Positions 27,622 to 35,954 of a DNA stretch of 64,000 bases are shown here, piece by piece. This DNA comes from Viridibacillus arvi (GTDB taxonomy: Bacteria; Bacillota; Bacilli; Bacillales_A; Planococcaceae). The stretch covers positions 1,874,691-1,938,690 of the forward strand of contig NZ_LILB01000001.1 of NCBI RefSeq assembly GCF_001274945.1, given 5' to 3'. How positions within the stretch are numbered: position 1 is the first letter of the stretch; each line of letters opens with the position of its first letter. Under the pieces are notes generated by a model that ran no database searches, was not told the DNA's origin, and saw only the letters and a list, made by a program, of their open reading frames with translations. Both the position numbers and the translations under genes were made by a program.

Positions 27622-28791
27622 CTACTCTTGCTTTCCAAAAATACCTCTACTAATAATTTCTTTCATAATTTCAGAGGTACCTCCAAAAATCCTTTGAATT
27701 CTAGCATCCACGAAAGCTCTAGATATTGGATATTCCTGCATGTACCCATACCCTCCGAATAATTGTAGGCAACCATCTACGATTTTCCCTTGCGCTTCAG
27801 TGCATGTAAGTTTAGCCATACTTGCTGTTTCAGTATCAAGGTCTCCTCTTTCTATTAAATACAGACATTCATTAACAAATGAGCGATTCACCCTTGCTTC
27901 CGTCTTCATTTCTGCAATGCGAAATCTAGTATTTTGAAATTGGCTAATTGGTTTTCCAAATGCTGCGCGTTCATTTACATATGCAATCGTTAAATCTAAT
28001 ACTCCTTCTAATGCTCCTTGTGCACCAATTGCGATTGTTAGTCTTTCTCTAGGAAGCTCCTTCATTAATGTAATAAACCCTCTGTTCAATTCGCCTAAAA
28101 TTGCGTTATCAGGTACTAATACATCCTCTAAAAACATTTCAGAAGTATCGCATGCATGTAATCCAATTTTTTGAAGGTTTTTCCCTCTGCTTATACCTGG
28201 GGTGGATAAATCTACTATAAATAATGTTGTTCCTTTTGATGCAGGTACTTTCAGGTCCGTTTTAGCAACAACAATCACAAAGTCACAAAGTTGACCATTA
28301 CTAACAAATGTTTTTGAACCATTTATTACATAAGTTAATTGATCTTCATCAAACTGGGCTATTGTTTGAATTCCTTGAAGATCACTTCCTGCGCCGGGCT
28401 CAGTCATTGCAATTGCACCGACAAGTTCACCGGTAGCCATTTTCGGTAGATAGTAATTTTTTTGTTCTTCATTTCCTGAGCTCAATATGTAATGAGCAAT
28501 AATATTAGAATGAACCGATAAATTAACCGCAATTGCTGCATAACCTAGTCGATTCAACTCATCGATAACTGTTACAGAATAAGAGAAAGGCGCTCCTGAC
28601 CCACCGTACCTTTCTGGAATATCTATACATAACAACCCTTCATCTCCAAGCCTTTTCCAAAGATCACGAGGGATGATGCCATTTTCTTCCCAATTACTAT
28701 ATTCCGGTTCAATTAATTTCTTTGCTATAGATTGAATGGATTTACGAAATAACAACAACTCATCTGCTTGATGCATCTCACTGATTGCCAT
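27622..28791 (-). CDS. Acyl-CoA dehydrogenase (first gene of the sigma-54 operon)
   Basis: A 389-residue acyl-CoA dehydrogenase with AMTEPGAGSDLQGIQT and the C-terminal FGGYGYMQEYPISRAFVD. As in the last gene of the operon, the MCAD Glu position is replaced (RIFGGTSEIM), and the Glu in PRERLTIAIG is the likely base. It is the first gene behind the -24/-12 promoter at 28964-28978, with a leader of about 160 bases. AAAGGAG precedes the ATG. Confidence 0.9.
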   Translation of the reverse strand: MAISEMHQADELLLFRKSIQSIAKKLIEPEYSNWEENGIIPRDLWKRLGDEGLLCIDIPERYGGSGAPFSYSVTVIDELNRLGYAAIAVNLSVHSNIIAHYILSSGNEEQKNYYLPKMATGELVGAIAMTEPGAGSDLQGIQTIAQFDEDQLTYVINGSKTFVSNGQLCDFVIVVAKTDLKVPASKGTTLFIVDLSTPGISRGKNLQKIGLHACDTSEMFLEDVLVPDNAILGELNRGFITLMKELPRERLTIAIGAQGALEGVLDLTIAYVNERAAFGKPISQFQNTRFRIAEMKTEARVNRSFVNECLYLIERGDLDTETASMAKLTCTEAQGKIVDGCLQLFGGYGYMQEYPISRAFVDARIQRIFGGTSEIMKEIISRGIFGKQE

Positions 28792-28963
28792 ATATATATC
28801 TCCTTTACACTTTGATGATGTCTGCCACCTTGGCCATTAGTACGCTTTTTCCATGTTGATTGTATGTTGTTAATGAGATCGTAATAATTCCCTGTCTTCT
28901 TTATCTTGAATCATATGAAGAATTTAAGTTCTTCCGATAAAACTTTAGCTTTACTCTATATAA

Positions 28964-28978
28964 GCAAGACCCATGCCA
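28964..28978 (-). promoter_or_regulatory. Sigma-54 (-24/-12) promoter of the acyl-CoA operon
   Basis: On the minus strand the sequence reads TGGCAT, five bases, TTGCTT. The consensus is TGGCAC-N5-TTGCA/T. GG and GC are the standard ten bases apart. It points at the nine-gene operon and lies next to a divergent sigma-54 activator, which makes the call unusually firm for a sequence-only assignment. Confidence 0.85.
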
Positions 28979-29075
28979 ACTTTATTTTTAATTGATACCC
29001 TTGAATATTAGGTGATTTCTAAAATATATATGTCCATAATCGTGAACACATTTCCGTTAATAAGTGATGAGTGTT

Positions 29076-29108
29076 AACAAATAAGTGTAAACTGTACACC
29101 TATTTGTT
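29076..29108. promoter_or_regulatory. 33-bp palindrome, candidate activator site
   Basis: Outer arms AACAAATA and TATTTGTT and inner arms GTGTA and TACAC are centred on 29092; only one position of each arm is unpaired. The right end touches a TATAAT (29108-29113) in front of the regulator gene. It is about 114 bp from the -24 element, a normal distance for an upstream activating sequence. Half-site AATAAGTG also occurs 21 bp further left (29059-29066). Confidence 0.7.
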
Positions 29109-29156
29109 ATAATATTTTTAATTATCAGTAAATTTAACGAGTGGAGGAATTTTATA

Positions 29157-31295
29157 ATGCGTGTCGAGGATGTCATGATGAAAGATTCGCCTACTTGTAC
29201 AGTAAATTACACAATTCAAGATACATTAGAAATTTTCGCTAAAATAAATTCGCAAATTATTCCGGTAGTTAACGATGATAAAAGATTAATAGGTTTATTA
29301 ACAAAAAATAAAATTATTCAAATACTAGCGGAAGGTTATTCATTTCAGTACCCTATTTCATCTTTTATTAATTTTAATCCCATTTTCTTATATCCAGATC
29401 AAGATATTAATGAAACTCGAAAATTACTACTTAATCATCAGATTGGACATGCACCTGTCGTAAATCGACAAATGCAACCTATTGGCATTCTTTCTACATC
29501 ACAAATATTATTTGCATACGACCTTGTATATGATCGATTGCAAACCCAACAATCATTACTATTCGAAAACTTAAATTTCGGATTATTTTCTGTTGATACT
29601 AAGTTTAAGGTTAACGCCATAAATCCTGTAGCAGAAAAAATCCTTCAATTATTACCCAATAAACAACATGTATTCAATGAATTAAACGGACTCGGGGAGA
29701 TTACTAATCTATTAACTGGGATATTGCATCATAAAGAACAAATAATGAAAAAGAAGATGCAATTAAATGGCCATAGCCTTGTCGTACAGAGTTATCCATT
29801 GATAGAAAAAAACAAACTAGTTGGTTCCATGGTCATTATGGATGATTGGACTAATATCGAAAAAATAGCCAATGAACTGCGTTTTTCTAAGGAATGGGAG
29901 GAAAAGTTACGAAGCGTTATTGAACTAGCTTATGATGGCATTATTTTAGTTGATCAAAAGGCAGAAATAACGATGGTCAATAATGGCTTTTGTGAGTTAT
30001 ATAATGTTCAAAGTAATGAACTTTTAGGGAAATCCATTTCGAACATGTACCCTGATTTAGGGTTAGATGAAGCTTTACAAACAGGTGTCAGAATAACGAA
30101 TGTTGCAAAATTAATTGGTAAGACACAATGTCTTATTACAATTTTACCTATAAAAAACAATGAAGAAATTATCGGAGCAATTTGTAAAATTACATACCGT
30201 GGTTTAAAGCATTTGCAAGAAGCTATTAAAAAGGTAAATAACTTGGAACAACAAGTCACTTACTATCAAAAAGAATTGAATGAACTTAAGGGAACAAAAT
30301 ACTCTTTTGCTAATATTATTGGGGAATCTTCCAATATTAAACGGATAAAAAATGAAGCCTTAGCTGCTTCTAATAGTTTATCAACGGTTTTAATTTTAGG
30401 GGAAAGTGGCACCGGAAAAGAATTATTTGCACATGGAATCCATGCCTCTTCTTCTCAAACCGGTATGTTTATTCAAGTGAACTGTGCGGCAATTCCTCCA
30501 GAGTTATTGGAGTCAGAATTCTTCGGTTATGCTGAGGGCTCGTTTACTGGTGCAAAAAAGGGTGGGAAAAAGGGCAAATTTGAAATGGCTCAAAATGGAA
30601 CATTATTTTTAGATGAAATCGGTGATATGCCTCTTTCACTTCAATCAAAACTATTACGAGTTTTACAAGAAAAGGAGTTTGAACCAATAGGGAGCAATCG
30701 TATTATTAAACTCCAAACTAAAATTATTGCTGCAACAAATCAAAACCTTGAAACACTTATTAAAGAGGGGAAATTCAGAGAAGATTTATATTATCGTTTA
30801 AATATAATGAGGATTAACATTCCACCTTTACGAGAACGAATTGAAGATATACCTGACATTGCAGAATCCATTATTTCAAAACTAAAACTTTCAGGATTTC
30901 ATTTAAAAGGAATCACTCATTCTGCATTAACAAAGTTATTAAACTATAACTGGCCAGGTAATGTTCGTGAGCTACATAATATTTTAGAAAGGGCAGCAAA
31001 TCTAACAAGTGATGGATATATAGATGCTCAACACCTTCCAGAATCGTTCAATGCTAACGCTAATATTTTCACATCAACTGAAAATATAAGAATAGATCAA
31101 ACAAATACACTTCTAGCATATTCAGAGGAACTTAATAATAAACCATATTGGAATGCTATTGATCATAAAGAAAAAGAACTCATACTTGCTGCACTTAAAG
31201 AAACAAATGGAAACAAAGCAAAAGCAAGTAGAATATTAGGTATCAGTCGCACGTGGCTTTACGAAAAGATAAAAAAATATAATATAAGTATTTGA
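29157..31295 (+). CDS. Sigma-54-dependent activator with CBS and PAS domains
   Basis: A 712-residue bacterial enhancer-binding protein. Order: two CBS domains (about 1-125), PAS (about 130-235), PAS (about 245-355), a short coiled coil (about 355-380), the AAA+ domain (about 390-625) and a Fis-type HTH at 672-710. Walker A is GESGTGKE (near 415), the sigma-contact loop is GSFTGA in place of GAFTGA (near 460), Walker B is GTLFLDEIGDM, and the arginine-finger region is REDLYYRLN. CBS domains suggest an adenosyl ligand and PAS domains a small molecule, perhaps an acyl-CoA. It is divergent from the nine-gene acyl-CoA operon and is its likely activator. AGTGGAGG precedes the ATG. Confidence 0.9.
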   Translation: MRVEDVMMKDSPTCTVNYTIQDTLEIFAKINSQIIPVVNDDKRLIGLLTKNKIIQILAEGYSFQYPISSFINFNPIFLYPDQDINETRKLLLNHQIGHAPVVNRQMQPIGILSTSQILFAYDLVYDRLQTQQSLLFENLNFGLFSVDTKFKVNAINPVAEKILQLLPNKQHVFNELNGLGEITNLLTGILHHKEQIMKKKMQLNGHSLVVQSYPLIEKNKLVGSMVIMDDWTNIEKIANELRFSKEWEEKLRSVIELAYDGIILVDQKAEITMVNNGFCELYNVQSNELLGKSISNMYPDLGLDEALQTGVRITNVAKLIGKTQCLITILPIKNNEEIIGAICKITYRGLKHLQEAIKKVNNLEQQVTYYQKELNELKGTKYSFANIIGESSNIKRIKNEALAASNSLSTVLILGESGTGKELFAHGIHASSSQTGMFIQVNCAAIPPELLESEFFGYAEGSFTGAKKGGKKGKFEMAQNGTLFLDEIGDMPLSLQSKLLRVLQEKEFEPIGSNRIIKLQTKIIAATNQNLETLIKEGKFREDLYYRLNIMRINIPPLRERIEDIPDIAESIISKLKLSGFHLKGITHSALTKLLNYNWPGNVRELHNILERAANLTSDGYIDAQHLPESFNANANIFTSTENIRIDQTNTLLAYSEELNNKPYWNAIDHKEKELILAALKETNGNKAKASRILGISRTWLYEKIKKYNISI

Positions 31296-31378
31296 ATACA
31301 CCTACAATATAATCCATTTCTAGCAAACTACCGATTAACCTGCCTTACAGTCAAGAAATATTCTTAAGTTCCAATAAT

Positions 31379-31422
31379 AAAAAGCGAGGAGAAAACATAC
31401 TGTTTTTCTCCTCGCTTTTTTT
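31379..31422. terminator. Bidirectional terminator
   Basis: Arms AAAAGCGAGGAGAAAA and TTTTTCTCCTCGCTTTT with A and T runs, between the sigma-54 activator gene (plus) and the SLH-CAP gene (minus). It serves both. Confidence 0.93.
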
Positions 31423-31442
31423 ATTAAAACACTTATCATTTA

Positions 31443-32498
31443 CTACCTTACTTGAATAAACTGCTGTGTCCAGTAATGTTTATAAGGGCCACCGTTAGCA
31501 TAACCTACTCCAATATGAGTAAAACGGCTATTTAGCATGTTTGCTTTATGACCTGGGCTATTCATCCAAGAATTCATAACATCTTTTGGCGATATTTGGC
31601 CAGCCGCAATATTTTCACCTGCATAGTAATAACTTATGCCGTAGTTACGCATCATATCAAACGGAGAACCGTATGTTGGACTAGTGTGGCTAAGGTATTG
31701 AAGATTACGCATGTCTTCTGATTTAAGAGTAGCTGTTTTCTCTAGTCTTTTGTCTATTTTAAGTGGTTCTACTCCTACTTTTTTTCTTTCTACATTCACA
31801 AGATTAACTACTTGTTCGCTAAAAGTTACAGGTTCAGGTTTTGGTTCTGGTTTCTTTACAGGTTCTTTTTTATATGGTGATTTTAATTTACCTTTTTTAT
31901 AAAGAATCCCATTGTATATGTATTGAGAAAATGCTCCTCGTTTAACTAAATCACTTGCACCAAATTTTGTTGATGATTTTCGTTTACCAACACCGGAAGT
32001 AACAAATGCTTGTACATCTTTATAAGCTTTATTTTTCTTAGATACATCTGAATACGACAGGTTTTTAACGGATTTTAATTTAAATGCCTTTGTTAACATT
32101 GTTGCCATTTCAATCTTCGTTATTTTACCTTTTGGATTGAATTTTTTTGATTTCTTCCAAATTTTTTCGTCCACTAAAGTTGCAGCATATGGATATGCCT
32201 TACTCGATTTTTTTAAATCTGTAAATTTCGGATTAGGACGGTTCTTAGTAGAAAGTTTTAAAGCTTTAACAATTGCTTTCGCCGCATCTTCGCGTGTTAC
32301 ATAACTAGACGGTTTAAATTTGCTACCTTTATACCCCGTCATTATTTTTTTTGAAACTACATACTCAATTGCTTTTTTGTTTGAATGAGTTTTTGAAACG
32401 TCTTTAAATTTAACATTAGTCGCCGCAAATCCCGTTGTCGACAGCGTTCCTACCATAAAGATGATTGCAATCAAACATGAAAATATCTTCTTATACAT
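31443..32498 (-). CDS. SLH-CAP surface protein
   Basis: A 351-residue secreted protein. A signal peptide (about 1-26, ending GFAA) is followed by three SLH-like units (about 27-200) with TGYKGSKFKPSSYVTREDAAKAI as the first. A KP/EP-rich linker at about 205-225 leads to a C-terminal CAP (SCP/PR-1) domain. In the CAP domain, LSHTSPTYGSPFD, YYYAGENIAAG and WMNSPGHKANMLN carry the conserved His and Glu. SLH units bind secondary wall polymer, so the protein is wall-attached. CAP domains of this kind occur in YkwD-type proteins; the function is not established. Confidence 0.9.
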   Translation of the reverse strand: MYKKIFSCLIAIIFMVGTLSTTGFAATNVKFKDVSKTHSNKKAIEYVVSKKIMTGYKGSKFKPSSYVTREDAAKAIVKALKLSTKNRPNPKFTDLKKSSKAYPYAATLVDEKIWKKSKKFNPKGKITKIEMATMLTKAFKLKSVKNLSYSDVSKKNKAYKDVQAFVTSGVGKRKSSTKFGASDLVKRGAFSQYIYNGILYKKGKLKSPYKKEPVKKPEPKPEPVTFSEQVVNLVNVERKKVGVEPLKIDKRLEKTATLKSEDMRNLQYLSHTSPTYGSPFDMMRNYGISYYYAGENIAAGQISPKDVMNSWMNSPGHKANMLNSRFTHIGVGYANGGPYKHYWTQQFIQVR

Positions 32499-32683
32499 CG
32501 TACTTACTTCCCTTCTGTTGCTTTAATTGCCTAAACTTTAATGCACAACTTTATTATATTAATATAATTAAAAATAGTTTAATAGGACAAGAAGTACAAT
32601 TTCTTATCAAATAAATGGATAATTTAATAAACCTTATATTACATTTTAAAATAAATTACTCAGTTAATTTGTATTATTCTCCA

Positions 32684-32731
32684 TAAAAAAAGACAGGGAA
32701 AGCATCTCATTCATGCTTTCCCTATCTTTTT
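32684..32731. terminator. Terminator after the BI-1 gene, near-symmetrical
   Basis: Arms AAAGA-AGGGAAAGCAT and ATGCTTTCCCT-TCTTT with flanking A and T runs, six bases past the BI-1 gene stop. Confidence 0.9.
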
Positions 32732-32736
32732 ATCAG

Positions 32737-33366
32737 TTAATCTCGATCTAGTATGTTTTTTAAATGGTAAATGAGTTTTAGTAATTCCGTGAATAAGTTG
32801 ATGAAGTCCAAGTATAGATTTAATGCAACGAGTGGCACTTCTTCATCACTAATATAACTTCGAGCAATTTGATTCATATCATACAACGTATAACCGACAA
32901 ACAGCATTACACCAATTGCACTTGCAAAGACCATTACAATATCGCTAAAACCAACGAAAATCGTAATGATAGAAAAAATGATGACACCGATTAATACGAT
33001 AAACAAAAATTTGCCCCAGTTACCTAAATTACGTTTAGTATTATAACCAATAATACCTGCTACGATAAAGATTGCCGCTGTTGTACCGAAGATAACTAGT
33101 ACTAAACTTCCACCTAATGCACCGATGTAAAATTGGAGCAAGCTATATAATGTCACACCTGTTAAGAAAGCAAATAGGATGGATATCGATTTGCTCGCTT
33201 TTCTTGCTGCACGACTAAACATAACGATTAACAGTAAAACAACCGTTGCGATACTAATAGGCATTACTAGTGATACGGGAACAAATACACCAGCAAATAG
33301 CCCGATTGCTGTGACTACCCAAAGCAATGTAAAAAACCGAAGAACTTTCGGAAATTGTGATTCCAT
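32737..33366 (-). CDS. Bax inhibitor-1 (BI-1/YccA/YetJ) family membrane protein
   Basis: A 209-residue protein with seven predicted membrane segments and a short cytoplasmic C-terminus. YDMNQIARSY and YLDFINLFTELLKLI near the end match the conserved acidic di-Asp region that controls calcium leak in YetJ. It is probably a membrane calcium or proton-sensitive leak channel. The only close neighbours are the unrelated SLH-CAP gene and DMT exporter. AGGAGAG precedes the ATG. Confidence 0.9.
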   Translation of the reverse strand: MESQFPKVLRFFTLLWVVTAIGLFAGVFVPVSLVMPISIATVVLLLIVMFSRAARKASKSISILFAFLTGVTLYSLLQFYIGALGGSLVLVIFGTTAAIFIVAGIIGYNTKRNLGNWGKFLFIVLIGVIIFSIITIFVGFSDIVMVFASAIGVMLFVGYTLYDMNQIARSYISDEEVPLVALNLYLDFINLFTELLKLIYHLKNILDRD

Positions 33367-33527
33367 TAAATTTATCTCTCCTATATTGTTAAGCTACTTT
33401 TATTATAATTCTTTTTTAAATAAATGTTTAATAGTATGGATATATCAAACTATCAAACCTCATTCCCTTTCGAACAATAGTGAAATTCTTCATTAGCTAA
33501 AACTATATGTTTATCTTACACTTTTGC

Positions 33528-33559
33528 ATTCCATACTTCGATAACAGTTGAAATATTCA
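33528..33559 (+). promoter_or_regulatory. Operator-like site in front of the DMT gene
   Basis: ATTCCATACTTCG, then a spacer, then GTTGAAATATTCA form an imperfect dyad. The left half is the same as in the site upstream of the ArsR-type gene (35278-35311) at 12 of 13 positions. It ends about 50 bp before the ATG, in the promoter region. The exact -10 and -35 cannot be settled (TATACT at 33565 and TATAAT at 33588 both occur). Confidence 0.6.
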
Positions 33560-33610
33560 GCGTTTATACTAGCTATAGATTAGTCATTATAATATGTAGG
33601 GAGATTGAAT

Positions 33611-34507
33611 ATGAATACTTTCAAATTTATACCGTTGATACTTTTAACGACATTTTTAATGGGTTCTTCTTTTGCAGTAGTTAAAATTGGTTTGCCTTAT
33701 TCATCACCATTGTTATTAGCAGCATTACGCTTTACACTTGCTGGAATCATCATGGCAATAATCGTGATTATTTTAAAAAGACCTCATCCAACTTCAAAGG
33801 AAAGTTGGATAAAGTTGCTGATAATAGGTAGTTTGCAAACAGCTGGCGTTATGGGCTGTATCTTTTTAAGTTTACGAACGATTACGGCTAGTGAATCCTC
33901 AATTCTCACTTTCACAAACCCATTACTCGTTGTAGTATTCGGCACCATCTTTTCTCAAATACGCTATAAATATTATCAATGGATTGGCGTTCTTTTCGGT
34001 TTACTAGGCGTAAGTATTACGATGGGAGCACAAATTGAATTTAAGATTGGTATTCTTTTTGGCATTCTATCTGCTATATTTTGGGCGATGGCCACATTAT
34101 TAGCTAAAAAATGGGGAGCATTTTTTGATAACTGGGTTTTATCCGCCTATCAGATGCTGTTTGGTGGATTAATATTATTACTTGGTAGTTTTACTCTTGA
34201 AGAGTCATTTTTCATTTTGAATAGTAATTCAATATTCATTTTATTATGGCTAAGTATTATGTCATCCATTGTTCAATTTGCGGTCTGGTATTATCTTTTA
34301 CAAAAAGGTGATCCAGGGAAAACGAGTGCCTTTTTATTTTTAGCACCTTTTTTTGGTGTACTAACTGGATGGTTATTATTAGATGAACCATTATACCCTT
34401 CTCTTATAGTTGGTGGCCTATTTATAATTATTGGTATTTATTTAGTCAATAGTAATTTCAAGCAAAAAAATAATCTAGTTCAAAGTACTATAAAAGTAAA
34501 TGAATAG
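33611..34507 (+). CDS. DMT-superfamily transporter (EamA)
   Basis: A 298-residue carrier with ten predicted membrane segments in two EamA repeats (about 5-140 and 150-285). The second repeat includes LDEPLYPSLIVGG, the conserved motif of this family. It is probably an exporter of a metabolite or drug; the substrate is unknown. The shared operator-like sequence with the ArsR-type gene suggests induction by whatever that regulator senses. A TTG two codons upstream is also in frame; GGGAG fits the ATG better. Confidence 0.88.
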   Translation: MNTFKFIPLILLTTFLMGSSFAVVKIGLPYSSPLLLAALRFTLAGIIMAIIVIILKRPHPTSKESWIKLLIIGSLQTAGVMGCIFLSLRTITASESSILTFTNPLLVVVFGTIFSQIRYKYYQWIGVLFGLLGVSITMGAQIEFKIGILFGILSAIFWAMATLLAKKWGAFFDNWVLSAYQMLFGGLILLLGSFTLEESFFILNSNSIFILLWLSIMSSIVQFAVWYYLLQKGDPGKTSAFLFLAPFFGVLTGWLLLDEPLYPSLIVGGLFIIIGIYLVNSNFKQKNNLVQSTIKVNE

Positions 34508-34523
34508 ATTTCGTTCAATCGTA

Positions 34524-34562
34524 AAACCCTCGCCTTATCTACATATTTAGGCGAGGGCTTTT
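34524..34562. terminator. Terminator between convergent DMT and ArsR-type genes
   Basis: Arms CCCTCGCC and GGCGAGGG with A and T runs on both sides, a few bases past both stop codons. Confidence 0.88.
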
Positions 34563-34572
34563 CATATCAACA

Positions 34573-35259
34573 TTACATATTTATATTGAAACTTTGTTTG
34601 AAACCTACTTTTCCTTTGTCGGTAATTTTTACAGCACGTATAGATGGCACTCGAACTATCCATCCTAAATCAAAAAAGTGTGTCATTAGTCCATGTCCTA
34701 AAGCACCTGCAAGATGATGTTGACGCTCACTCCAGTCTAAGCAAGCATGGGAAAATGAGCGGCGTTTTCTTTTTAGTTTATCTAAATCAATGCCTAATTC
34801 AGTAAAGAATTGTTCTCCTTTAAGAGTAACTATAAATTCTCTCTCTTCTTTTTTTAGATAACCTGAATGCAACATCGATTCGGTTAAGTTTATGCCTAAT
34901 TTACCAGCTAAATGGTCATAGCAAGTTCTAGCTTCCTGAAGTAATTTTACTTGGCTAGATTGTTTTAATGAACGAACTTCAGGAGGTGGCGAAATGGCAA
35001 GAAAAGATTCCAATATACGTGCAACTTCTCCACCCACCAGTTGATAATAGCGATGACGTCCCTGTTTCTCTACTTTCACCAAATTACCTTCTACTAATTT
35101 TGCTAGGTGAAAGCTCGCTGTTTGAGGTGTTACAGCAGCCATATAAGCTAATTCACTGGCTGTATGAAAACGCCCATCCATTAAACTTGTAAGTATTGTT
35201 GCTCTTGAGGTTTCTCCAAGGAGAGAAGCAACTTCAGCCACATTGGGATTTATACTCAT
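34573..35259 (-). CDS. ArsR-type winged-helix regulator
   Basis: A 228-residue protein. An ArsR winged helix occupies about residues 8-85 (ATILTSLMDGRFHTASELAY, then TPQTASFHLAKLVEGNLVKV as recognition helix and HRYYQL as wing). It is followed by an extra C-terminal domain of about 130 residues of unknown ligand. A cysteine pair for metal binding is not evident; single cysteines occur in RTCYDH and HACLDW. A GTG three codons upstream is in frame but has no spacing. The promoter TTGTAG-17-TATAAT lies inside and beside the palindrome at 35278-35311, so the gene probably represses itself. Confidence 0.88.
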   Translation of the reverse strand: MSINPNVAEVASLLGETSRATILTSLMDGRFHTASELAYMAAVTPQTASFHLAKLVEGNLVKVEKQGRHRYYQLVGGEVARILESFLAISPPPEVRSLKQSSQVKLLQEARTCYDHLAGKLGINLTESMLHSGYLKKEEREFIVTLKGEQFFTELGIDLDKLKRKRRSFSHACLDWSERQHHLAGALGHGLMTHFFDLGWIVRVPSIRAVKITDKGKVGFKQSFNINM

Positions 35260-35277
35260 TTCCAACACCCTTTCCGC

Positions 35278-35311
35278 ATTCCATATTTCGATTATAGTGG
35301 AAGTATGGAAT
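35278..35311. promoter_or_regulatory. 34-bp operator over the ArsR-type gene promoter
   Basis: Arms ATTCCATATTTC and GAAGTATGGAAT are complementary except at one position. On the minus strand the -10 TATAAT lies within it and -35 TTGTAG is just outside, with a 17-bp spacer. It is a clear autoregulatory site. Confidence 0.8.
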
Positions 35312-35479
35312 CCCTACAATATTCACCAAAAACACTCAGCTTTATCGTATCTATTTCAAAACCCTTTGAAGTATTAGTGAAATAACCCCGTGTCTTTAAT
35401 TTTAAAATTAATTATCTTTGCAACTATTGTTGTTTTCAAACGTATATAGGGTATCATATCTATTCAGGAGGTATTGTAT

Positions 35480-35788
35480 ATGTTCATAATCCCAACTATT
35501 ATTGCTTTTTTATATGAATTATTATTAGCTATACCTATTTTAGGTGGAGCTATTATGATTGGTTCTGGATATTCAGCTTTAACGACTGCGCTTGTTATTC
35601 ACGTAATCGTTCTTGTTCTACGCTTTGTGACTGGTCACTCAAAAGTTGTACCTATTTTAGCGATTATTTTAACTTTACTGACTTGGATTCCTATCCTTGG
35701 ATGGACTATTCATATTTTAATCGCCGTTGCTTATTTCATTGATTTTTTTATGGGTTTAGGCAAAAGTTCGATTAAAAGGGATTTTTAA
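35480..35788 (+). CDS. Small membrane protein, unknown
   Basis: A 102-residue protein with three likely membrane segments (about 3-24, 30-52 and 60-92) and a short basic tail KSSIKRDF. No family is recognised. A TTG two codons upstream (35474) is in frame, but GGAGG is eight bases from the ATG at 35480. It is a single gene with its own terminator, so it is real by context. A promoter TTGTTT-16-TATCAT is possible upstream. Confidence 0.75.
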   Translation: MFIIPTIIAFLYELLLAIPILGGAIMIGSGYSALTTALVIHVIVLVLRFVTGHSKVVPILAIILTLLTWIPILGWTIHILIAVAYFIDFFMGLGKSSIKRDF

Positions 35789-35805
35789 ATTAATCAATTT
35801 ATAGT

Positions 35806-35845
35806 ACACAGTTTCAATTCCGCAAAATTGAAACTGTGTATTTTT
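35806..35845 (+). terminator. Terminator after the small membrane protein
   Basis: Arms ACACAGTTTCAATT and AATTGAAACTGTGT with a six-base loop and TATTTTT, 18 bases past the stop. Confidence 0.9.
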
Positions 35846-35875
35846 GTGCGAACTAAACCTTGCGCTATAAAAAAT

Positions 35876-35919
35876 GAAAAAACCACATCCTCTCTCCAAT
35901 TACAGAGAAGATGTGGTTA
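35876..35919 (-). terminator. Terminator after leuS
   Basis: Arms AACCACATC-TCTCT and AGAGA-GATGTGGTT are followed on the minus strand by TTTTTT, about 35 bases after the leuS stop. Confidence 0.9.
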
Positions 35920-35954
35920 GTCTGCTAAACAGCAGAAGTATTATGTGGTAAAGC

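Noticed and set aside
18257-31295. Acyl-CoA island as an integrated element
   Set aside because: No integrase, tRNA gene, att-type direct repeats or clear composition change were seen at its ends; horizontal origin stays open.
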